DNA of 64,000 nt. Origin: Nocardioides albertanoniae. Its GTDB lineage: Bacteria > Actinomycetota > Actinomycetes > Propionibacteriales > Nocardioidaceae. Under the pieces are notes generated by a model, which searched no databases, was not told the DNA's origin, and saw nothing but the letters and a program-made list of their open reading frames with translations. Below, piece by piece: positions 1 to 7,726 of the stretch; the stretch's first letter is position 1; each line of letters opens with the position of its first letter. A program made the translations under genes and the position numbers. The stretch is taken from NCBI RefSeq assembly GCF_006716315.1, contig NZ_VFOV01000001.1:1408501-1472500 (forward strand), written 5' to 3'.

Positions 1-172
1 CGGCGGCCGCGACGGGTGCGGCAACGGGAGCAGTGGTCGCCTCGGTGGCCGGGTTGGTCTTGTCCGCGCGGTGAGCGGCCTTGGCGTCCTTGCGGATCGG
101 CCGACCGAAGAAGAACCAGATCAAGATGGCGATGACGAGGATCAGGGCAAGCAGCAGGAGCCACTTCAACAT
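1..172 (-). CDS. Small membrane protein, partial (3' end outside window)
   Basis: Reading the minus strand from an ATG at 172 gives MLKWLLLLALILVIAILIWF, one hydrophobic N-terminal membrane helix, then a basic stretch (GRPIRKDAKAAHRADK) and an Ala/Pro/Thr-rich tail that runs off the window edge at about residue 57. An AAGGAA ribosome-binding site lies about 11 nt upstream. The gene is divergent from prmC. I do not recognise the family; the visible part suggests a single-pass membrane protein with a low-complexity cytoplasmic tail. Confidence 0.6.
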   Translation of the reverse strand, partial: MLKWLLLLALILVIAILIWFFFGRPIRKDAKAAHRADKTNPATEATTAPVAAPVAAA

Positions 173-298
173 TGGGGTGATGTTCCTTCCGGGGGAGAGC
201 TCGGGTGTGATGGTGGGGCAGCACAACGGCCGGCCAGGGGTGTGCGGCCAGATCTCGCGTCCCGATATGACCCGAAGAACCGTTGAGGCGCCCGAACG

Positions 299-316
299 TT
301 ACCCTCAGCCGGGTAA
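299..316. promoter_or_regulatory. Perfect 18-bp palindrome upstream of prmC
   Basis: TTACCC-N6-GGGTAA (6+6+6) lies about 33 bp before the prmC start, in the divergent region between the partial membrane gene and prmC. It could be an operator for either gene. It differs in spacing from the GGTTACT-type operators found elsewhere in the window, so I treat it as a separate element. No regulator can be named. Confidence 0.35.
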
Positions 317-348
317 AGCATGACTAACACATTCAGGAGTAGTTGCCC

Positions 349-1206
349 ATGACCGCCCCGCGCACGCTTCTGATGAACGCCCGAAAGCAGCTCGGAGACG
401 CCGGAGTCGCGAGCCCCGAGGTGGATGCGGCCATCCTTCTGGCCCATGTGCTCGACACCGACCGCAACCGCCTCTTCCTGGTCGACGACGTCTCTACAGA
501 CGACGAGGCCGCCTATGCGGACCTGCTCGTCCGTCGCGCACGCCGCGAGCCGTTGCAGCATCTGACCGGGGTGGCCTACTTCCGCCACGTCGAGCTCGCC
601 GTCGGGCCCGGCGTGTTCGTGCCTCGTCCGGAGACCGAGCTGCTCGCGGGCTGGGCGATCGACCGGGCCACCGGCCTCGACCGCCCGGTCGTCGTCGACC
701 TCTGCACCGGTTCCGGCGCGATCGCCAAAGCCATCGCCGACGAGGTCGCGGGCGCGCATGTCCACGCCGTCGAGCTCTCCGAGGATGCCTATCCCTGGGC
801 CGTACGCAACCTGGCCGGCACCGGCGTCGACCTCCGGCAGGGTGACATGGCCGACGCGTTCACCGACCTCGACGGCAGCGTCGACGTGATCGCCTGCAAC
901 CCTCCCTACATCCCGCTCGAGGCCTGGGAGTCGGTGGCCGCGGAGGCGCGCGACCACGACCCCGACCTCGCCCTCTTCTCCGGCCAGGACGGCCTCGACG
1001 CGATCCGCGTCCTCGAGCGACGGGCCGCAGAGCTGCTCAGGCCCGGGGGAGTGGTGGGGTTCGAGCACGCCGACGAGCAGGGTCCGAACGGCGATCGCGG
1101 CGGAGCTCCGGCCGTCTTCGCCGCCACCGGGAGGTGGCAGGACGTACGCGATCACCTCGATCTGGCAGGGCGTCCGCGCTTCACGACCGCGCAACTGGCA
1201 CCATGA
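349..1206 (+). CDS. prmC: Peptide chain release factor N5-glutamine methyltransferase
   Basis: PrmC (HemK) methylates the glutamine of the GGQ motif in release factors RF1 and RF2, using S-adenosylmethionine, in the cytoplasm. The 285-aa product has the N-terminal helical domain, an SAM-binding motif (DLCTGSGA, about residue 117) and the diagnostic NPPYIP motif at 184. The ATG at 349 is preferred over the TTG at 343 because CAGGAG lies 9 nt before it. The stop overlaps the next start by 4 nt (ATGA), so it is translationally coupled to the Sua5 gene. In many actinobacteria prfA precedes this gene; it is not visible here. The identification is firm. Confidence 0.95.
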   Translation: MTAPRTLLMNARKQLGDAGVASPEVDAAILLAHVLDTDRNRLFLVDDVSTDDEAAYADLLVRRARREPLQHLTGVAYFRHVELAVGPGVFVPRPETELLAGWAIDRATGLDRPVVVDLCTGSGAIAKAIADEVAGAHVHAVELSEDAYPWAVRNLAGTGVDLRQGDMADAFTDLDGSVDVIACNPPYIPLEAWESVAAEARDHDPDLALFSGQDGLDAIRVLERRAAELLRPGGVVGFEHADEQGPNGDRGGAPAVFAATGRWQDVRDHLDLAGRPRFTTAQLAP

Positions 1207-1940
1207 GCACTGTGACTGAGCGCTACCCGATCGCGACCGAAGACGAGCAGACGGAGGCGATCGACGCTGCGGCGGCCGCTCTTCAGTCGGGCGAGCTCGT
1301 GGTCGTGCCGACCGACACCGTCTACGGCGTGGCCGCCGACGCGTTCGACAAGGGTGCGGTCGCCGGCCTGCTCGCGGCCAAGGGACGGGGCCGTTCGATG
1401 CCTCCGCCCGTGCTGATCTCCAACGTCGCCACGCTCGACGCGCTCGCGACGAGGATCCCCGACTGGGCACGCACCCTCGTCGAGGAGCTGTGGCCCGGCG
1501 CGCTGACCGTCGTCTTCCACCAGCAGCCGTCGCTGCAGTGGGATCTGGGCGAGTCCCGCCAGACCGTCGCCGTACGCATTCCCGACTCCGACTTCCTGCG
1601 CCGGCTCATCGACCGGGTCGGTCCGCTCGCGACCAGCTCGGCCAACCGCACCACGAAGCCGGCCGCCACCAACGCCGACGAGGCCGACGAGATGCTCGGC
1701 CGGATGGTCCAGGCGATCGTCGACGGTGGCCAGTCACCTGTCGGTGAGGCGTCCACGATCGTCGCTGCCACCGGCGACGAGCCCGAGATCCTGCGCCAGG
1801 GCGCGATCAGCGCCCAGCGCATCAACGAGGTCCTCGCCAAGCACGACGTCGCGATCGCCGGGCCGGGGGCCCCGCACGACCGCGATGCGACCACCACCGA
1901 GACGTCGGAAGCACCCGACGCCGAAGCCCCCGAAGCCTGA
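1203..1940 (+). CDS. L-threonylcarbamoyladenylate synthase (Sua5/YwlC/YrdC family)
   Basis: This enzyme makes threonylcarbamoyl-AMP from threonine, bicarbonate and ATP, the first step of the t6A modification of ANN-decoding tRNAs. The YrdC core is visible: [15 protein letters not shown] near residue 38, [20 protein letters not shown] in the middle, and GEASTIVAA with EILRQGAI before a short Ala/Glu-rich tail. At 245 aa it has the YrdC domain but not the full extra C-terminal Sua5 domain of about 340-aa proteins. It overlaps prmC by 4 nt and wecA by 1 nt, so the three genes form an operon. Confidence 0.93.
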   Translation: MSTVTERYPIATEDEQTEAIDAAAAALQSGELVVVPTDTVYGVAADAFDKGAVAGLLAAKGRGRSMPPPVLISNVATLDALATRIPDWARTLVEELWPGALTVVFHQQPSLQWDLGESRQTVAVRIPDSDFLRRLIDRVGPLATSSANRTTKPAATNADEADEMLGRMVQAIVDGGQSPVGEASTIVAATGDEPEILRQGAISAQRINEVLAKHDVAIAGPGAPHDRDATTTETSEAPDAEAPEA

Positions 1941-3112
1941 TGCGCGCCTACGTCCTCCTCTTCCTGGTCGCCGCCGTGGCGACCTACCTGCTCACCGTGG
2001 TCGCTCGCGAGTTCGCGATGCGCACCGGCGCCGTCGCGAAGGTCCGCGACCGCGACGTGCACGCCGTTCCGATCCCCTACATGGGCGGTGTCGCGATGCT
2101 CGGCGGGCTGATCGCGGCCTACCTGGTCGCGCGTGAGCTGCCGTTCCTGGCCGATGCGCCCGACTTCGTGCTGCAGGACACCGGCGTGGTGATCCTGGCC
2201 GGGGCGCTGATCTGCGTGGTCGGTGTCGTCGACGACATCTTCGAGCTCGATGCCCTCACCAAGCTCGGCGGTCAGGTGCTGGCCACCGCGATCCTGGTGG
2301 GCTTCAACCTGCAATACACCTTCATCACCTTCCCCGACGGCACCCAGTTCTCCATCGACCCCGCTCAGGGCGCGCTGCTGACCGGGCTAGTCGTGATCAC
2401 CGTCGTCAACGCGGTCAACTTCATCGACGGCCTCGACGGTCTGGCCGCCGGCGTCGTCGGCATCGGAGCGCTCGCGTTCTTCCTGTTCTGCTACCAGTTC
2501 ACCCGCATCAACGACATCGGCCGCGCCTCGACCGCGGCCCTGCTGAGCGTCGCGCTCGCCGGTGCATGCGTCGGCTTCCTGATCCACAACTGGCACCCGG
2601 CTCGCCTCTTCATGGGCGACAGCGGATCGATGCTGATCGGCCTGATCCTCTCCGCGAGCGCGGTCACCTTCTCCGGCTCCTACAACGCCGGCGGCCTCAA
2701 CGTGAACGCCTTCGACGCCTCCACCGCGCTCCTGGTGACCTTCCTGCCGCTTCTCCTACCGTTGACGATCCTCGTCGTCCCACTCGTCGACCTGGTGCTC
2801 GCCGTCGTACGCCGCACCCGCGCCGGCCGCTCCCCGTTCGCCGCCGACAAGAAGCACCTGCACCACCGCCTCCTGGAGATCGGCCACTCCCAGCGTCGCG
2901 CCGTGCTGATCATGTGGCTCTGGGCCGGCCTGGTGTCGTTCGGGTCCGTCTTCGTGACCCTCTACCGCGGCCCGATCGTCATCACCGGCCTCGCCGTCGC
3001 CACCGCCCTCATCGTGCTGCTCACCTTTGTCCTCCCCAAGATCCGCGGCGAGCGCACCGACAAGCTCCTCGAGGCCCCCGAGGACCTCACCCCGCTCGAG
3101 CATCAGCCCTGA
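1940..3112 (+). CDS. wecA: Undecaprenyl-phosphate GlcNAc-1-phosphate transferase (WecA/TagO/MraY family)
   Basis: An integral membrane enzyme that moves a sugar-1-phosphate from a UDP-sugar to polyprenyl phosphate; in mycobacteria the orthologue starts arabinogalactan linkage-unit synthesis, in other Gram-positives teichoic acids. The 390-aa protein has about 11 membrane segments. The catalytic motifs are VVDDIFELD (about 96), NFIDGLDG (about 160), FMGDSGS (about 224) and the HLHHR loop (about 306), the last typical of WecA/TagO rather than MraY. The start overlaps the previous stop as TGATG. Position just before the atp operon matches other actinobacteria. Confidence 0.93.
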   Translation: MRAYVLLFLVAAVATYLLTVVAREFAMRTGAVAKVRDRDVHAVPIPYMGGVAMLGGLIAAYLVARELPFLADAPDFVLQDTGVVILAGALICVVGVVDDIFELDALTKLGGQVLATAILVGFNLQYTFITFPDGTQFSIDPAQGALLTGLVVITVVNAVNFIDGLDGLAAGVVGIGALAFFLFCYQFTRINDIGRASTAALLSVALAGACVGFLIHNWHPARLFMGDSGSMLIGLILSASAVTFSGSYNAGGLNVNAFDASTALLVTFLPLLLPLTILVVPLVDLVLAVVRRTRAGRSPFAADKKHLHHRLLEIGHSQRRAVLIMWLWAGLVSFGSVFVTLYRGPIVITGLAVATALIVLLTFVLPKIRGERTDKLLEAPEDLTPLEHQP

Positions 3113-3129
3113 TCCGGAGAAGGCGCGTT

Positions 3130-3145
3130 TGTCCTTGCTAGGACA
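3130..3145. promoter_or_regulatory. 16-bp palindromic operator candidate
   Basis: TGTCCT-TGCT-AGGACA is a perfect inverted repeat 56 bp before the start of the WXG-like gene and 18 bp after the wecA stop. Its position suits control of the two-gene insert. The binding protein is unknown. Confidence 0.35.
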
Positions 3146-3200
3146 GATGGCCTGCCGCAGACTTGGGACCGCCGATCAACTGACCGGTATCTCGGGGTGA

Positions 3201-4268
3201 GTGGAGTTTCAGGTGGACGGGTTCGTTGCACAGCCGGCGGCCATCCGGGCGGTCGCCGCGAATTTCGAAAGTCTGGCGGACAAGGCCGACTACATCCGTG
3301 ACGCGGCGTCGAACTGGATGCATGTGCCCCACGACTCCAGCGTGTTGAGCGACATCGCGTCCGAGGTCGAGCAGATCCGGGAAGCGCTCCTCGACTCGTA
3401 CGGATCGACCGGCGACTATCGCCGCATGATGGAGGGAGTCGCGGAGACCCTCCGCTCGATCGCCCGCGACTACGAGACCACCGACCGCGAGGTTGCCCGT
3501 CGGGCTGATGGCTTGATGAAGGAGATCGACCGACCCGCCACCGCCTCCTTCGCAAGCCCCGGGATCGATGAGGAGGAGTACGCCACGCGGTTCAAGGAGG
3601 GTCCCAGCGGGAGCTTCGACGATTACGACCAGTTCCTCACCATCAGCAAGAGCATCAACTACATGCTCGAGTTCAAATGGGTCGGCAGCGCCCTGGAGAA
3701 GTTGGGGATCCCGGACCCTCTCAAGAAGTTGAAGTTCCAGCTGAGCGGGGATTGGGCCAAGGTGGGCGATGCGTTGGGCGCGGTGGAAATGACCGTCAAT
3801 ACGTTGACCGACATCATCTGGGACCTCGACGGGATCATCGAAAGTCTGGACGGCAAGTGGGAGGGCAACGCCTCCAACAGCGCCCGTGAGTACTTCAAGA
3901 AAGTACGCCACGTGGTGGACGACAGCGGTAGCGGGATCGGGGCATACCGGGAGCGGATGACCGCTGAGTCGCTGGCGTACAAGGCGCAGGTCGAAGTGAT
4001 GAACGACATGTTCGAACTGGTCGTGGATGCGATACCGCAGCCAACGAGTCTGGCCGACCTCTTGACGACGGCGATGAACACGGTGACCCCGAAAGCCCTG
4101 ACGAGCCTGCTCGCGAACGTCATGGCATTCAAGTTGGCATTTGACGTGGCCCTGGGGGCAGCACAGCAGCTCGTGGCCGGGTTCTCGCAGCTTGCGCGGT
4201 TCCAGCAGGACCTCCGGTTCCCCGAGGTTCCGCAGTGGGCAGCGCCAGACGTGAACGGGGTGGCGTGA
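3201..4268 (+). CDS. WXG/ESX-type helical protein, putative type VII secretion substrate
   Basis: A 355-aa, mostly alpha-helical protein with no signal peptide or membrane segment. The N-terminal 110 residues (DGFVAQPAAIRAVAANFESL) look like an EspC/WXG-style helical hairpin. A second helical hairpin around 190-280 carries a W-x-G turn (WEGNASNSAREYF, Trp about 220), the signature of WXG100 proteins. The C-terminus ends near residue 340 in hydrophobic helices. The start is the GTG immediately after an in-frame TGA. Codon use (AGT, TTG, AAT, AAA) is less GC-rich than the neighbours, and the gene splits wecA from atpI, both signs of later insertion. No ESX ATPase or channel gene is nearby. The family is inferred from the fold pattern only. 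Confidence 0.55.
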   Translation: MEFQVDGFVAQPAAIRAVAANFESLADKADYIRDAASNWMHVPHDSSVLSDIASEVEQIREALLDSYGSTGDYRRMMEGVAETLRSIARDYETTDREVARRADGLMKEIDRPATASFASPGIDEEEYATRFKEGPSGSFDDYDQFLTISKSINYMLEFKWVGSALEKLGIPDPLKKLKFQLSGDWAKVGDALGAVEMTVNTLTDIIWDLDGIIESLDGKWEGNASNSAREYFKKVRHVVDDSGSGIGAYRERMTAESLAYKAQVEVMNDMFELVVDAIPQPTSLADLLTTAMNTVTPKALTSLLANVMAFKLAFDVALGAAQQLVAGFSQLARFQQDLRFPEVPQWAAPDVNGVA

Positions 4269-4269
4269 A

Positions 4270-4530
4270 ATGGGGCGGGACCTGTTCGACGAGACGGCCA
4301 GAGCGCTGCTCGAACGCACACAAGACGCTCATGTCGTGGGTCAGATCCATCAGTATCTAGCAGGCGGCTCCAGCCGGTTCGATCTGATGCGTGATCCAGG
4401 CTTCAGCGAGGCCATGCAGCAGTGGTACGACGAGGTCGCGGACGAGCACCGTCAGCGCGGGATCGACCTGGCCGAGGTCGGCGCCCAGGTCTGGAAGCAA
4501 TGGGAGGACGAGTCGATCAACCGCTCTTGA
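4270..4530 (+). CDS. Small conserved-looking protein paired with the WXG-like gene
   Basis: An 86-aa acidic, helical protein (begins MGRDLFDETARALLERTQ) with a central HQYLAGGSSRFDLMRDPGF segment and a C-terminal helix with WKQWEDES. It begins 1 nt after the upstream stop, so it is almost certainly translated with the WXG-like gene and may be its partner or chaperone. No signal peptide, membrane segment or catalytic motif is visible, and I do not recognise the family. Codon use matches the upstream insert rather than the atp genes. Confidence 0.6.
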   Translation: MGRDLFDETARALLERTQDAHVVGQIHQYLAGGSSRFDLMRDPGFSEAMQQWYDEVADEHRQRGIDLAEVGAQVWKQWEDESINRS

Positions 4531-4554
4531 TCGATCAATTAGGGCACCCAAACA

Positions 4555-4592
4555 CGCTTGTGATAGTTTTCACGAGCGTTCGGGATACGCTC
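4555..4592 (+). promoter_or_regulatory. Predicted atp operon promoter with overlapping inverted repeats
   Basis: An almost perfect inverted repeat, CGCTTGTGA-N6-TCACGAGCG (4555-4578, one mismatch), overlaps a second one, GAGCGT-N7-ACGCTC (4574-4592). A TACGCT box at 4586-4591 fits an actinobacterial -10 element, placing transcription start a few bases before the AtpI gene. The arrangement suggests a dimeric regulator binding across the -35 region of the ATP synthase operon. This is inference from pattern only. Confidence 0.4.
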
Positions 4593-4605
4593 CTGAACAC
4601 GTGAA

Positions 4606-5049
4606 ATGCCCCCAGAGAGAACGGCCGCCGAGATGACGACCGCAACCAGCAAGACCATGGTGCTGCGAGGTTCTGCCGCAGTCTCCTCTGTCGCTGTGCT
4701 CGCGGCAGTCCTGGTGGCCTTCTTTGTCGCTGGCGCCACTGGCCTGACAGGTGCGGTGATCGGTTCGATCGCTGCCCTGGTCGTGCTCGGTGTCGGCACC
4801 TGGGCGATGTTCTGGATCGCGGCGAAGTCGCCGACCCTCTCGCTTCCGGGATCCTTCGGTGTGTTCACCCTGCAGGGGCTGTTGCTGTTCGCCATCCTGC
4901 TGGTGCTCTCGACACAGGCCGAAGGCGTGGTCGTGCGTGCGGCTGCACTGTCGATCGTCGTGGTCACCATCGCTTGGACGACGTCGTTTGCGTTCTTGGT
5001 GCGACGCGAGCGGATCCCGCTCTTCGACCTGCCAGGGGCAGACTCGTGA
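4606..5049 (+). CDS. atpI: ATP synthase protein I-like membrane protein
   Basis: A 147-aa protein with four predicted membrane helices (roughly 23-45, 50-72, 84-105, 113-133) and a charged C-terminus (RRERIPLFDLPGADS). Family and position, directly before atpB, identify it as the poorly conserved AtpI, thought to help c-ring assembly or magnesium entry. ATG 4606 gives the longest form; ATG 4633 (MTTATSKTMVLRG) is an equally reasonable start since neither has a strong ribosome-binding site. Confidence 0.75.
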   Translation: MPPERTAAEMTTATSKTMVLRGSAAVSSVAVLAAVLVAFFVAGATGLTGAVIGSIAALVVLGVGTWAMFWIAAKSPTLSLPGSFGVFTLQGLLLFAILLVLSTQAEGVVVRAAALSIVVVTIAWTTSFAFLVRRERIPLFDLPGADS

Positions 5050-5162
5050 CCCGCCAGTAACGCCTGATATCGTCCGGGCCGTCGGGAGCGGCCGCCGGGA
5101 TGATACCCGAGCCACATGGCTCGCCACCCAGAATCGTAAGTTTCGAAGAAACAGGAGACAGC

Positions 5163-5969
5163 GTGAAGTCGCTTGCCGCCAGTGTCTTGGCGTCCGCACC
5201 GGAGCCCCACATCCCGGGGCCCGCGGACTTCAACCTGCCGCCGATCGTAGGTTCCGGCGACTGGGCCCTGACCAAGGTCTCGCTCCTGGTCATCCTCTCG
5301 GCCGTGATCGCCTTCGTGCTGTTCTACGCCATGTCGCGCAAGGCAGCCGTCGTTCCGAGTCGCATGCAGTTCGTCGGCGAGTACGTCTACGGCTTCGTGC
5401 GCAACGGCATCGCCCGCGACACCATCGGCTCGCAGGACTTCATGAAGTTCGTGCCGTTCCTGTTCACCATCTTCCTCTTCATCCTGGTGAACAACTTCTA
5501 CGGGATCATCCCGTTCGTGCAGTTCCCGACGATGTCCCACATCGGCTACACCGCCGCGCTCGCGCTGCTCACCTGGCTGATCTACAACATCGTCGGCATC
5601 GCCAAGCACGGCTTCTTCGGCTATCTGAAGCATCAGACTGTTCCGGCCGGCATCAGCGGACCGATCCTGCTCATGCTCGTGCCGCTGGAGTTCTTCTCCA
5701 ACATCATCGTCCGGCCGTTCACGCTCGCGCTTCGTCTGTTCGCGACCATGTTCGCCGGCCACCTGCTCCTCGCGCTGTTCTCCATCGGCGGCGCCTGGTT
5801 GATCCTGCACTACTCGCCGGCCGCGCTCGGTGTCACCACCGGTGTTCTGTCGTTCATCATCGGCATCGCGGTGAGCTTCCTCGACATGCTGGTGATGTTC
5901 CTGCAGGCCTACGTCTTCACCCTGCTCTCGGCCATGTACATCGGCCAGGCAATCGCCGACGAGCACTGA
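5163..5969 (+). CDS. atpB: F1Fo ATP synthase subunit a
   Basis: Subunit a forms the proton half-channels facing the c-ring. The 268-aa protein has six membrane helices. The essential stator arginine sits in TLALRLFATMFAGHLL (Arg 191), and the last helix has the conserved Q in FLQAYVFTLLSAMYI. The GTG at 5163 is chosen because AGGAG lies 7 nt upstream; an earlier in-frame ATG at 5100 would add 21 residues with no homologous character. It is the first core gene of the atp operon; 113 bp separate it from atpI. Confidence 0.95.
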   Translation: MKSLAASVLASAPEPHIPGPADFNLPPIVGSGDWALTKVSLLVILSAVIAFVLFYAMSRKAAVVPSRMQFVGEYVYGFVRNGIARDTIGSQDFMKFVPFLFTIFLFILVNNFYGIIPFVQFPTMSHIGYTAALALLTWLIYNIVGIAKHGFFGYLKHQTVPAGISGPILLMLVPLEFFSNIIVRPFTLALRLFATMFAGHLLLALFSIGGAWLILHYSPAALGVTTGVLSFIIGIAVSFLDMLVMFLQAYVFTLLSAMYIGQAIADEH

Positions 5970-6047
5970 GCTCAGAAGCATCCCCTTCCAGCCCCATGAC
6001 GCACAACAACTGACGCATTCGGCGTCACAACCCCGAAAGGAAAACCC

Positions 6048-6266
6048 ATGGACATCGCCCTGGGCACCCTGAACATGGTCGGCCTCGGCCTCGCTGCGAT
6101 CGGCCCGGCCATCGGTGTCGGCCTGATCTTCGCTGCGTACGTCGCCGGCGTTGCCCGTCAGCCGGAGGCTCAGAGCCGCTTGCAGACGATCGCCATCTTC
6201 GGCTTCGTTCTCTGTGAGCAGTTCTTCATCATCTCCCTTGCTCTCGCCTTCGTCCTCCAGCCCTGA
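6048..6266 (+). CDS. atpE: F1Fo ATP synthase subunit c
   Basis: A 72-aa two-helix hairpin that forms the rotor ring. Helix 1 carries [19 protein letters not shown], the polar loop has the standard ARQPEAQ motif, and helix 2 holds the proton-binding Glu 57. The flanking residues [14 protein letters not shown] are unusual: a cysteine directly precedes the carboxylate and two phenylalanines follow the next glutamine. A strong AAAGGAAAA ribosome-binding site precedes the ATG, as expected for the most abundant subunit. Confidence 0.95.
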   Translation: MDIALGTLNMVGLGLAAIGPAIGVGLIFAAYVAGVARQPEAQSRLQTIAIFGFVLCEQFFIISLALAFVLQP

Positions 6267-6295
6267 CGACGTCGAGGAACGACTGAGGTTTCGAC

Positions 6296-6835
6296 ATGAT
6301 CCTTACCCAGGTAATGGCAGCGGAAGACGCGGCGCCTAACCCGCTGATCCCGCACGTACCGGAGATCATCCTCGGCTTCATCGTCGTCGCCATCCTCTAC
6401 ATCGGGATCTCCAAGTTCATCGTCCCGAACTTCGAGAAGGCGTACGCCGATCGAACCGCAGCGATCGAAGGCGGCATCGAGAACGCCGAGGCCAAGCAGG
6501 CCGAGGCCGATGCCAAGCTCGCCGAACTCGAAGAGCAGCTCTCGCAGGCTCGTCACGAGGCTGCCCGCATCCGCGAGCAGGCTCGCGAGGAGGGCGCAGC
6601 GATCAAGGCAGAGATGCGCACCGAGGCCCAGGCCGAGGCCGAGCGCATCGTGACCGCAGGCAAGGCGCAGATCGAGGCCGAGCGTCAGCAGGCTGCTGCG
6701 TCGCTGAAGACCGAGGTCGGCACGCTGGCCACCGGTCTCGCCGGACGCATCGTCGGGGAGTCCCTCGATGACGACGCGCGCTCCGGCCGAGTGGTCGAGC
6801 GGTTCCTCGCCGACCTCGAGGCAGGGGTTCACTGA
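6296..6835 (+). CDS. atpF: F1Fo ATP synthase subunit b
   Basis: The peripheral stalk subunit. After a short N-terminus there is one membrane helix (about 25-45), then a long Ala/Glu/Gln-rich coiled coil (NAEAKQAEADAKLAELEEQL) to the end of the 179-aa protein. A GAGG ribosome-binding site precedes ATG 6296. Its stop overlaps the atpH start as TGATG, coupling the two stalk genes. In mycobacteria a second b and delta are fused; here b and delta are separate. Confidence 0.94.
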   Translation: MILTQVMAAEDAAPNPLIPHVPEIILGFIVVAILYIGISKFIVPNFEKAYADRTAAIEGGIENAEAKQAEADAKLAELEEQLSQARHEAARIREQAREEGAAIKAEMRTEAQAEAERIVTAGKAQIEAERQQAAASLKTEVGTLATGLAGRIVGESLDDDARSGRVVERFLADLEAGVH

Positions 6836-7647
6836 TGGACTTCCGTGGAGCGTCGGCCGAGGCCGTTGCCGCCCTGACCGAGGAGCTGAAGACCGTGGTC
6901 TCCGCCTCTCCCGAGGCGGCGGCGAAGACGGCCGACACCCTCTTCGAGGTCTCCCAGACCTTCCGTTCCGAGGCGGCCCTGCGCCGCTTCGTCACCGATG
7001 TCTCGGTGCCGACGGAGGCCAAGACCGGCCTCGTCGCCGAGGTCTTCGGTGGGAAGGTCGACGCGACGGGCCTCGGCGTCGTCGAGTCGGCGGTCAAGCG
7101 CCGCTGGACGCGCGCCGGTGACCTGAGCGACGCCGTCGAGCGGCTCAGCGAGATCGCCGCGGTGCGGGGAGCGGGCGACGAGGCCAACCGCCTCGCCGAC
7201 GAGCTCTTCGCCGTCCAGCAGGCAGTGCAGGAGACGCCGGAGCTGCGCGACGCGCTCTCCGACCCGACTCGTACGACCTCGGACAAGGCCGCGCTGGTCG
7301 ACGACCTCCTCGGCGGCAAGGCTCTGCCGTCGACGGTCGCCCTGACCAAGCAGGCACTGGCGGGCACCTACCGCACCGCCTCGTCCGCGCTGGGTGAATA
7401 CCAGAAGGTCGCTGCCGCGGTCGCGGGCGAAGGCACCGCGGTCGTCCGCGTGGCCGCTCCGCTCTCCGAGGCGGACACCACTCGTCTGGCTGCTGCCCTC
7501 GCGCAGAAGTACGGCCGCAAGGTCCACCTGAACGTCGTGGTCGACCCGGCCGTCGTCGGTGGCATCAAGGTCTCGATCGGTGACGATGTCATCGACGGCA
7601 CCGTCTCGAGTCGCCTCGATGGGGCGCAGCGAGCCCTCGCCGGCTGA
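6835..7647 (+). CDS. atpH: F1Fo ATP synthase subunit delta
   Basis: Delta caps the F1 head and joins it to the b stalk. The 270-aa protein is longer than the roughly 180-aa E. coli form but normal for actinobacteria, with an extra N-terminal helical part. The family C-terminal region is clear (LNVVVDPAVVGGIKVSIGDD and the final DGTVSSRLDGAQRALAG). It starts on the TGATG junction with atpF and is followed by an 80-bp gap with the atpA ribosome-binding site. Confidence 0.93.
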   Translation: MDFRGASAEAVAALTEELKTVVSASPEAAAKTADTLFEVSQTFRSEAALRRFVTDVSVPTEAKTGLVAEVFGGKVDATGLGVVESAVKRRWTRAGDLSDAVERLSEIAAVRGAGDEANRLADELFAVQQAVQETPELRDALSDPTRTTSDKAALVDDLLGGKALPSTVALTKQALAGTYRTASSALGEYQKVAAAVAGEGTAVVRVAAPLSEADTTRLAAALAQKYGRKVHLNVVVDPAVVGGIKVSIGDDVIDGTVSSRLDGAQRALAG

Positions 7648-7726
7648 TCCGGCACCGCGGCCCCAACTGGCCGTACCACCCCTGTGTGACACAGACTGAC
7701 TTGAAGAACTGAGAGAGAAGGCACAG

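Noticed and set aside
3659..4321. Alternative long frames on the minus strand opposite the WXG-like gene
   Set aside because: They show no domain pattern or ribosome-binding site, and the plus-strand genes have sensible spacing and helical composition.
5045..5062. A GGTTACT-like 18-mer upstream of atpB (CGTGACCCGCCAGTAACG)
   Set aside because: It has a mismatch within the arms, overlaps the atpI stop codon and lies about 100 bp before atpB in the middle of an operon. I left it out of the five-site set.
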